Shown here: positions 1-4,643 of the stretch, in pieces
Layout: every line of letters starts with the position of its first letter
Numbering within the stretch: position 1 is the first letter of the stretch
Translations under genes and position numbers: made by a program
DNA from: Pseudomonadota bacterium
Lineage (GTDB): Bacteria > Desulfobacterota > Desulfarculia > Desulfarculales > JAHJDS01
Reading direction: 5' to 3'
Length of the DNA stretch: 5,495 bases
NCBI GenBank assembly: GCA_018812395.1
Contig: JAHJDS010000268.1
Location: 1 to 5,495, forward strand
Notes under the pieces: generated by a model
The model's input: the letters and a program-made list of their open reading frames with translations, nothing else
Told to the model about the DNA's origin: nothing
Databases searched by the model: none

Positions 1-382
1 CCCGGCCCGCCCGGGCCAGCAGATTCCGGTCGATGTGGCCCTGGTCCAGAAAATCCGCCAACAGGCGGACGCCCCCGCAGGGCGGGGCGTCGGCCGGGCC
101 TTCGGGGTCAACGAAGTCGCAGTCCCGGGTTTGATACGGGCAGGCCGGGCAAAGCGCTCGGGCCGCGGCCGATCGGGCGTCAGGCGCGTCTCCCTTGACC
201 GGTACCTCCGAGGGGCCAGGTTCGATCAGGTCCGGTTTCAGCCGCAACAACTCCCGCACGGCCATCAGGCCGCCGCACTCCTCGTCCGGGTCCACTTGGT
301 CCGGTTTGAAATAATCGCACCACGGCCGGCAGACCACGGGGATCAGCATATCCTTGGTCGGGTGATCCGGCGGCGCGTTCAT
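1..382 (-). CDS. Cys-rich protein, putative partner of the upstream 20-aa peptide (3' end cut by window edge)
   Basis: An open frame runs from the left edge back to an ATG at 382; about 127 residues are visible and no stop is reached. It has seven cysteines in two similar groups: C18-x3-C22-D-Y-F...E-C36-G-G, and C78-P-x-C81-P-Y...D-C88-D-F...P-C102-G-G. The C-D-[YF] to C-G-G spacing is 14 residues in both halves, which points to an internal duplication. Such Cys groups suggest Fe-S or zinc binding (inference). There is no radical-SAM CxxxCxxC motif in the visible part, but the rest is outside the window. An ATG at 391 is also in frame; 382 is preferred because a GGGA (392-395) lies 9 nt upstream of it and directly abuts the other. 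The gene lies 75 nt downstream of the peptide gene on the same strand, with a terminator between them. I do not recognise a named family; the coding call rests on frame openness, codon bias and the cysteine pattern. Confidence 0.75.
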   Translation of the reverse strand, partial: MNAPPDHPTKDMLIPVVCRPWCDYFKPDQVDPDEECGGLMAVRELLRLKPDLIEPGPSEVPVKGDAPDARSAAARALCPACPYQTRDCDFVDPEGPADAPPCGGVRLLADFLDQGHIDRNLLARAGR

Positions 383-409
383 GGCGGCCATTCCCAAAAA
401 TCGGACAAT

Positions 410-436
410 AAAAAAAAGGGGGCAACGCCCCCTTTT
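410..436 (-). terminator. Rho-independent terminator / attenuator after the peptide gene
   Basis: Reading the minus strand, AAAA-GGGGGC, loop GTT, then GCCCCC followed by eight T. The core stem is 6 bp of G/C, extended to 10 bp by A-T pairs. It starts 21 nt after the peptide stop codon and ends 18 nt before the first possible start of the next gene. Its position suggests that most transcripts stop after the peptide and a minority read through into the Cys-rich gene. On the plus strand the tail is only four T, so it should act mainly on the minus strand. Confidence 0.9.
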
Positions 437-457
437 CGCCGATGGTGGTTCAGCCGG

Positions 458-520
458 CTAGCAAGAACTCTTGCACTTGCACAAACCACGGGCCGTCTTG
501 GTCACTTTGCGAATCTTCAT
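458..520 (-). CDS. 20-residue Cys-rich basic peptide, putative modified-peptide (RiPP-like) precursor
   Basis: The product is MKIRKVTKTARGLCKCKSSC. Seven of 20 residues are Lys/Arg and there is no acidic residue; the three cysteines (C14, C16, C20) all lie in the last seven residues, giving CxCxxxC. The first 12 residues look like a leader and L13-C20 like a core. Support for a real gene: an ATG with an AGGAGG site (527-532) spaced 6 nt, a good promoter ending about 51 nt upstream, and a strong terminator 21 nt downstream. The next gene on the strand encodes a Cys-rich protein. The organisation resembles small Cys-rich precursors matured by radical SAM or similar enzymes; the pattern reminds me of the CbpA-type short peptides, but this is memory, not a search. 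Alternatives are a metal-binding peptide, a regulatory leader peptide, or a toxin. It is too short for ordinary gene callers. Confidence 0.75.
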   Translation of the reverse strand: MKIRKVTKTARGLCKCKSSC

Positions 521-526
521 CACGAT

Positions 527-532
527 CCTCCT
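527..532 (-). promoter_or_regulatory. Strong ribosome binding site of the 20-aa peptide gene
   Basis: On the minus strand AGGAGG (within AAGGAGGAT) lies 6 nt before the ATG at 520. Another ATG at 536 is out of frame with the peptide, so this site decides the start. Confidence 0.85.
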
Positions 533-550
533 TCATGGAGTTTTGGCCAC

Positions 551-567
551 GGCCTCTTCGTGAGGCC
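551..567 (-). promoter_or_regulatory. 5'-end hairpin in the leader of the peptide mRNA
   Basis: GGCCTC, loop ACGAA, GAGGCC on the minus strand: a perfect 6-bp stem that begins about 4 nt after the predicted transcription start. It has no following T-run, so it is not a terminator. A stem at the extreme 5' end commonly protects a short mRNA from decay; protein or ligand control is also possible. Confidence 0.5.
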
Positions 568-574
568 TGTTGCC

Positions 575-603
575 TTCAATATAGCAATGCCCGCCCCTAA
601 AAT
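575..603 (+). promoter_or_regulatory. Candidate promoter of the VWA gene, overlapping the divergent promoter
   Basis: TTCAAT (575-580), 17-nt spacer, TAAAAT (598-603). The -10 is a good match and the -35 a weak one. Its two boxes fall almost exactly on the -10 and -35 of the minus-strand promoter, so the two would compete for polymerase. Predicted leader of about 40 nt before the ATG at 650. Confidence 0.4.
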
Positions 604-606
604 CAA
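578..606 (-). promoter_or_regulatory. Sigma70-type promoter of the peptide gene (extended -10)
   Basis: On the minus strand, TTGATT (606-601), a 17-nt spacer, then TATATT (583-578) preceded by TGC, an extended -10. The predicted start is near 571, giving a leader of about 51 nt. The region is noticeably more AT-rich than its surroundings. Confidence 0.7.
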
Positions 607-649
607 TACCGGTTTGGCTCAGATCACGAGTTCAGTGTATAAAGGAGAC

Positions 650-1786
650 ATGACGGCCTCATCTTCGTCGAGCCCCGATGGTCCGGCGCCCCGGGGGGGC
701 GGTCTGCCAAGGGCGGTCACGGACCTGGCCGGACTTCTCAAGCGGGCCGGGGCTCAGGTCCATCCCGGTTCGGTCCAGGACGCCATGCGTTCACTGACCT
801 TGATCGACCTCTCCCGCGAGGAGGACCTGCGCTGGGCCCTTAAAATTAACCTGGTCCAGGATCCCGGCCAGTACGCCAAGTTCGACCAATTTTTCGACCA
901 GGTCTTTTGGGGTCGCCGGCCGGAGGATCACCACGGCGACCAACCGCCGGAAGAGGACACCGGTTCCGGTCTCGGCGTCGCACAGGAGACCGATCCGGCC
1001 AGCCCCCCCGAGGAGCTTATCGCGCCCTATAGCCCGGTCGAGGTCCTCCGCCACCGGGACCTGGCCGGACTCGATCCGGACGAACAGGAGCAGGCCCGGC
1101 GCCTGATCCGCGAGCTGGTCCGGCCCCTGGCCCTGAAAAGGAGCCGACGCCACCGGCCGGCCCGCAAAGGAAGGCAGGTCCATTTTCGACGGACCATGCG
1201 GCGGTCGCTCCAGTCCGGCGGCGAACTGGTCGACCTCTATCGCCGGGCCCGGCGTCCCCGGCGGCGCAAGCTGGTCCTTTTGGCCGACGTGTCGGGGTCC
1301 ATGGACCCCTACCTGCCCTTTGTCCTGGCCCTGGTGACCTCGCTGGGGCGCCTGGGCCGCGAGGTGAGCGTGTTCACCTTCGCCACCCGACTGACCGAGA
1401 TCACCGGTCTGCTCCGAAACGCCGATCCCCGACAGGTCCTGACCCTGCTCGGCCGCCGGGTGCCGGACTGGTCGGGCGGAACGCGCATCGGCTCGACCCT
1501 CGAGGAATTCAATCTCCGCCACGCCCCGCGGCTGGCCCCGGCCAAGACCCTGGTCCTGATCTACTCCGACGGCTGGGATCGGGGGACGCCGGAACTAATG
1601 TTTGCCCAAATGGCCCGGTTGGCCGGGTTCGCCCATCGGGTGGTCTGGCTCAATCCCTTGCTCAAGAGTCCCCGTTACGAACCAACCTGCCAGGGCATGG
1701 AGGCCGCGTTACCATTCGTCGATAGTCTGTTGCCGGTTCACACGGCGGGCCTCCTGGGGCGGGCGGCCGAGGTCATCACCGAATGA
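650..1786 (+). CDS. VWA domain-containing CoxE-like protein
   Basis: A 378-residue protein of the CoxE-like von Willebrand A family, the usual partner of MoxR AAA+ ATPases in metal-cofactor insertion or complex assembly (family knowledge). The start is the ATG at 650 with AAGGAG (642-647) just upstream; the frame is open further upstream to about 35, but that part crosses the peptide gene and promoters and is not coding. Residues about 19-90 (LPRAVTDLAGLL... to FDQFFDQVFW) match the N-terminal helical part of the family. A charged, Pro/Glu-rich linker and an Arg-rich stretch (about 165-210) precede the VWA domain. The MIDAS metal site looks complete: D213-V-S-G-S, T278 in SGGT, and D307 in YSDG. 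There is no signal peptide or TM segment, so it is cytoplasmic. The MoxR-type gene in this window lies on the other strand about 2.9 kb away. The client is unknown. Confidence 0.93.
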   Translation: MTASSSSSPDGPAPRGGGLPRAVTDLAGLLKRAGAQVHPGSVQDAMRSLTLIDLSREEDLRWALKINLVQDPGQYAKFDQFFDQVFWGRRPEDHHGDQPPEEDTGSGLGVAQETDPASPPEELIAPYSPVEVLRHRDLAGLDPDEQEQARRLIRELVRPLALKRSRRHRPARKGRQVHFRRTMRRSLQSGGELVDLYRRARRPRRRKLVLLADVSGSMDPYLPFVLALVTSLGRLGREVSVFTFATRLTEITGLLRNADPRQVLTLLGRRVPDWSGGTRIGSTLEEFNLRHAPRLAPAKTLVLIYSDGWDRGTPELMFAQMARLAGFAHRVVWLNPLLKSPRYEPTCQGMEAALPFVDSLLPVHTAGLLGRAAEVITE

Positions 1787-1796
1787 ACGGAGTGTT

Positions 1797-1824
1797 TTGA
1801 AAATTCGGTAAGGCGTGATAGTTT
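1797..1824 (+). promoter_or_regulatory. Weak candidate promoter of the secreted-protein gene
   Basis: TTGAAA (1797-1802), 16-nt spacer, TAGTTT (1819-1824) preceded by TGA, an extended -10. The match is modest. The 118-nt gap after the VWA gene contains no convincing terminator; a 5-bp stem (GGCAA 1852-1856 / TTGCC 1864-1868) has no proper T-run. Co-transcription with the VWA gene therefore remains possible. Confidence 0.3.
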
Positions 1825-1904
1825 TAACCCGGATTATTCATGAGGGTTCGCGGCAAGGACCCATTGCCAAGAGTTTTACCCGATCCCGGTGAAAGGAGGT
1901 ACAA

Positions 1905-2816
1905 GTGAAACGAATCGCGACGTTTCTGTTTGTTTTGGCCTTGGTGCTGACCCTGGGCGCGGCCCCGGGGCCGGCCCAGGATAAGGCCCAATCCCCCCTG
2001 AACGTGACCACGGTCGAGGCCACCGCCTACGAGCAACTGCCGGTCTTCGCCCTGGGCGGTGTTCAGGAGATGCTGAAGCTGGACGGAAAACTCCTGGTGG
2101 CGGTCAACGTCACGGCTCTGCCCCAGTTCACCCCGACGATGAGGCGGATCAGAATCAGCCACCGCGACATCGTCGTCGTCACGCCCCAGGGAGAGACGCT
2201 GGGCATGATCGGCTTTTTCCGGCGCTTTGGCCAGTTCGAGGTGGGCGCTAATAACCTCTCCGCCTACAAGTGGGGCAGCCGGGTCAAGCCGGTCAATTAC
2301 AACGCCGTGTTCGCCGTGCCCAAGGGGGTCAAGGACCTGACCTTCAAACTGGGGGCCTACTCGACCAAGATCCAGGTCCCGAGCAAGGTCCAGACGGCGG
2401 CCGAGGCGGCCTCGGCGGTCAAGATCAACCTCCTCGGCGTCCGCCTGGTGCCCCAGGTCAAGACCTCACGGCGGGTCGCCCGCGGCCGGGTGGAGACGAC
2501 CGTCACCAATCTGTACGGCGCCCTGCTCGAGGTCAGGTTCAACCTGACGCCCTTGCGGGCCAATGGGATGAGCCCGACCCACTTCTTCTGGTTCTCGCGA
2601 TGGATCGGCCTGATCGACGCGGCCGGGACCTACCTCGCCCCGGTGGGCGAGAGGTTCATGGGCAAGCTGACCCTGAACGTCAGCCACAACCTGAGCAAGG
2701 GCAGCGCCGGCTGGCGGTCGACCACGGCGACCTTCTACTTCGCCGTGCCCAAGAATTTTAAGCAATTCAAGCTGACCTACTGCAACCGGCCGGTGGCGAG
2801 CGGCGAGGTGAAGTAG
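1905..2816 (+). CDS. Secreted two-repeat protein of unknown function
   Basis: 303 residues with a GTG start at 1905 fixed by a perfect AAGGAGGT (1893-1900). Residues 1-24 form a signal peptide: K2-R3, a hydrophobic core FLFVLALVLTLG, and a likely signal peptidase I cut after A24 (GPA|QD). There is no lipobox, so the protein should be periplasmic or extracellular. The mature part looks like two copies of one beta-rich domain: LLVAVNVT (63-70) and FAVPKGVKDLTFKLG (136-150) recur as LLEVRFNLT (207-215) and FAVPKNFKQFKLTY (279-292), with a period of about 143-144 residues. The pattern 'hydrophobic strand ... FxVPK ... LxF' is reminiscent of DUF4352-type extracellular domains, but I cannot confirm this. 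The only Cys is C293. The gene follows the VWA gene by 118 nt and converges on the MFS gene. The function is unknown. Confidence 0.85.
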   Translation: MKRIATFLFVLALVLTLGAAPGPAQDKAQSPLNVTTVEATAYEQLPVFALGGVQEMLKLDGKLLVAVNVTALPQFTPTMRRIRISHRDIVVVTPQGETLGMIGFFRRFGQFEVGANNLSAYKWGSRVKPVNYNAVFAVPKGVKDLTFKLGAYSTKIQVPSKVQTAAEAASAVKINLLGVRLVPQVKTSRRVARGRVETTVTNLYGALLEVRFNLTPLRANGMSPTHFFWFSRWIGLIDAAGTYLAPVGERFMGKLTLNVSHNLSKGSAGWRSTTATFYFAVPKNFKQFKLTYCNRPVASGEVK

Positions 2817-2862
2817 GGGGTCCTGGGCCGACTCCGGCCCGATATTTTAACCGAGGCGAATT

Positions 2863-2892
2863 GGGGCGGCCCGCCGCGCGGCGGGCCGCCCC
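2863..2892. terminator. Perfect 30-nt palindrome between convergent genes, likely bidirectional terminator
   Basis: Two 15-nt arms (2863-2877 and 2878-2892) are exact reverse complements with no spacer and are entirely G/C. It lies 46 nt after the stop of the secreted-protein gene and 44 nt after the stop of the MFS gene on the other strand. There is no long T-run on either side (TTGT on plus, AATT on minus), so termination is likely but not certain. Confidence 0.6.
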
Positions 2893-2936
2893 TTGTCTCC
2901 AGCTTTCAATAGACAATCGACCACCAGCCCGGACGG

Positions 2937-4178
2937 TCAATGGTCAGGCCGGCCCGGGTCCTTTGGTCGAGCTAAAAACACCTCCCCCAGACCGACCAGA
3001 CAAGGAACGACCAGCACCGCCACCGCGAAAACGACCACCGCCGTCCAGCCGCCCCACTGATAAACGAACCCGCTGAGGGTGATCCCGGCCGAGCCGCCCA
3101 GGTAATAGGACAACACGTAGAGCGAGTTGGCCCGCCCCTGGGAGCCCTCCGAGCGTCGATTGACCAGACCCACCGCCGCGGCGTGCATGGCGAAGAAACC
3201 GCCGCACGCGCCCACCAGGCTGATCGCCACGGCCCACAGCTGGGCGACGAGGGTCAACAGGACCGAGGCGGCAAAGATCAACGCCCCCAGGGCGATGGTC
3301 ACCCCGTTGCCCAGCCGGTTGCTCAACCGCCCCGAGAGGGGGCCGATGACGAACCCGATGATGTAGGACAGATAGAGCGAGGTGATGACCGCATTGGAGG
3401 CGTTGATCGGGGGGGCGGCCATGAAAAACGGCAGGTAGTTGAACACCGAGGAAAAGACAAAGAAGGACGTGAACGACACCACCAGGACCCGGATGACCCC
3501 CCAGCGGCTCAGCAGACCGAGATAGGAGGGCCCCCGACCCTGGTCCCGGCCGCGCCGGGGGGCCGCCGGCAGCCACCGGGCGGCGACGAGGGTCACCGTC
3601 AAGAGCACCACCGAGGCCGCCAAGACGCCGTAGCGCCAGTTCAAGACCTCGTGGATCCAGCCGCCCAGTAGCCGCCCGCCCAGCCCCCCGACGCCGGTGG
3701 CGGCCACGTAGGCGCCCATGACCACGTTCAGCCGGTTGGCGGGCAACGTCTTACCCAGGTAGGCCGCCAGACAGGCGCTGACCGCCGGAATGAACAACCC
3801 CTGGACAAATCTGGCCCCGATCAGGATCGACAGGCTGCCGGTCAGGGACCCCAGCAGCCCGGCCAGAAAGACGACCGCCCCGCCGGCGACAATGATCGGC
3901 CGGATGGGGAACCGGTCGGCCAGTTCGCCGAAGGGCAGCGTGGACAAGGCGATGCCCAGGACCACCGCCGAAACGGTCAGGGACGCGGCGGCCGAGTCCA
4001 CTCCGAACTCCACGGCCAAAACGGGCAGCACCGGCTGGGTGACGTACATGTTGGTGAAGGCCGCCGCCACCAGGGCGACGACCAGCAACTGCAGCCCCCA
4101 ATAGCCGCCCTCGGAAGCGAGGTCCTGGGGCGCGCCCGGCGTCGGGGATGCGCCGGTTATGGGCCGTTTATGAGCCAA
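2937..4178 (-). CDS. MFS transporter, YnfM-like (12 TM)
   Basis: About 413 residues rich in hydrophobic helices, consistent with 12 TM segments of the major facilitator superfamily in the inner membrane. TM1 (LLVVALVAAAFTNMYVTQPV) is followed by a TM2 region and the loop 2-3 motif A, GELADRFPIRPI. A shorter counterpart, GPLSGRLSNRLG, marks the second half. A charged central loop (AAPRRGRDQGRG) separates the halves. The opening 'MYVTQPVLPVLAVEF' resembles the YnfM-type putative efflux proteins; the substrate is unknown. The start is uncertain. The open frame extends to 4241, but a terminator at 4195-4222 lies inside that extension. No ATG or GTG occurs between it and TM1, so TTG at 4178 (weak SD) or TTG at 4088 (GGGGG 6 nt upstream, 383 residues) is likely. 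The stop is the TGA at 2937-2939. Confidence 0.88.
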   Translation of the reverse strand: MAHKRPITGASPTPGAPQDLASEGGYWGLQLLVVALVAAAFTNMYVTQPVLPVLAVEFGVDSAAASLTVSAVVLGIALSTLPFGELADRFPIRPIIVAGGAVVFLAGLLGSLTGSLSILIGARFVQGLFIPAVSACLAAYLGKTLPANRLNVVMGAYVAATGVGGLGGRLLGGWIHEVLNWRYGVLAASVVLLTVTLVAARWLPAAPRRGRDQGRGPSYLGLLSRWGVIRVLVVSFTSFFVFSSVFNYLPFFMAAPPINASNAVITSLYLSYIIGFVIGPLSGRLSNRLGNGVTIALGALIFAASVLLTLVAQLWAVAISLVGACGGFFAMHAAAVGLVNRRSEGSQGRANSLYVLSYYLGGSAGITLSGFVYQWGGWTAVVVFAVAVLVVPCLVGLGEVFLARPKDPGRPDH

Positions 4179-4194
4179 TACTCGAAGGTCCAGT

Positions 4195-4222
4195 AAAAAG
4201 CGCCGGGCCAAAGACCCGGCGC
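4195..4222 (-). terminator. Rho-independent terminator after the 97-aa gene
   Basis: Minus strand: GCGCCGGG, loop TCTTTGG, CCCGGCGC, then TTTTT. The 8-bp G/C stem can be extended to 10 bp with one G-T wobble, leaving a TTT loop. It begins 24 nt after the stop at 4247 and separates that gene from the MFS gene. Confidence 0.88.
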
Positions 4223-4246
4223 CAGTTGAACCGACATCCAATAAAT

Positions 4247-4540
4247 TTAGAAGGTGACCTTGAACGTCTCTTTCATCTCCTCGAAGCTGAAGGTGTCGAA
4301 GATGTGGTTGCCGTTGTAGTCGAGGACCCGGAAATCGTCCTTGGCCCCCAGGTACTTGCTGATGAAGTCGAAATGGTCGTCGTAGCGCTCCCGGCAGAGG
4401 TCAAGGTCCACTTCGTAGGCGATGAACTTTTTAATGCCGTTGGCCTTGAGCCCGGCGGTGATTTCGGCGTGATAGAAGGTCTTGTAGGTGGACAGGATGA
4501 GGATCGAACCGCCGCCGTAAAAAATGATGAATGCTCTCAC
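4247..4540 (-). CDS. Small hypothetical protein (97 aa)
   Basis: Starts with MRAFIIFYGGGSILILST and ends with FKVTF. The GTG start at 4540 is chosen because AGGAG (4549-4553) lies 8 nt upstream and because the predicted transcription start (about 4569) leaves no room for a leader before the longer ATG at 4570. It is a soluble mixed alpha/beta sequence: a strand plus YGGGS loop, then 'GIKKFIAYEVDLDLCRERYDDHF', then an acidic Phe-rich C-terminal part. There is one Cys and no signal peptide or clear TM. It resembles small cytosolic hypothetical proteins I associate with deltaproteobacteria, without a known function. It has its own promoter and terminator, so it is probably monocistronic. It is less GC-rich than its neighbours. 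Confidence 0.8.
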   Translation of the reverse strand: MRAFIIFYGGGSILILSTYKTFYHAEITAGLKANGIKKFIAYEVDLDLCRERYDDHFDFISKYLGAKDDFRVLDYNGNHIFDTFSFEEMKETFKVTF

Positions 4541-4575
4541 GCCTCTCGCTCCTACACCAAGAAGAGACACGATTC

Positions 4576-4604
4576 ATTCAACAATAAACCCCGGGTGATG
4601 TCAA
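4576..4604 (-). promoter_or_regulatory. Sigma70-type promoter of the 97-aa gene
   Basis: Minus strand: consensus TTGACA (4604-4599), 17-nt spacer, TTGAAT (4581-4576; 4 of 6 matches to TATAAT). The predicted start is near 4569, about 30 nt before the GTG. Confidence 0.6.
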
Positions 4605-4619
4605 GAACGCCTCCTGGCT

Positions 4620-4637
4620 GGGTGTTTTTCAACACCC
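4620..4637 (-). terminator. Hairpin after the MoxR gene
   Basis: Minus strand: GGGTGTT, loop GAAA, AACACCC: a perfect 7-bp stem with a GNRA-type loop, 6 nt after the MoxR stop. No T-run follows on this strand, so it may act as an mRNA 3'-end stabiliser, a weak terminator, or part of a dispersed repeat. Confidence 0.4.
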
Positions 4638-4643
4638 TGCTAG

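Noticed and set aside
314..334. Radical SAM CxxxCxxC motif at C18-x3-C22 of the Cys-rich protein
   Set aside because: The third position is Phe (C-D-Y-F), so the motif is incomplete; no other CxxxCxxC is visible in this window.
180..425. 81-residue minus-strand open frame
   Set aside because: It is in another frame than the Cys-rich protein, its start lies inside the terminator stem, and it has no SD; a shadow of the true gene.
614..643. Plus-strand TTGGCT-18-TATAAA as the VWA promoter
   Set aside because: The -10 abuts and overlaps the ribosome binding site, so the transcript would start at the ATG and lose the SD.
35..649. Open plus-strand frame extending the VWA protein by about 205 residues at its N-terminus
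   Set aside because: The extension has Arg/Pro/Gly-rich shadow composition, lies antisense to the Cys-rich gene and the peptide gene, and crosses the promoter region; the ATG at 650 has a good SD and begins the recognisable domain.
721..1071. 15-nt direct repeat GGACCTGGCCGGACT at 721-735 and 1057-1071
   Set aside because: Both copies encode the same DLAGL residues with preferred codons in the same gene; best explained by codon bias.
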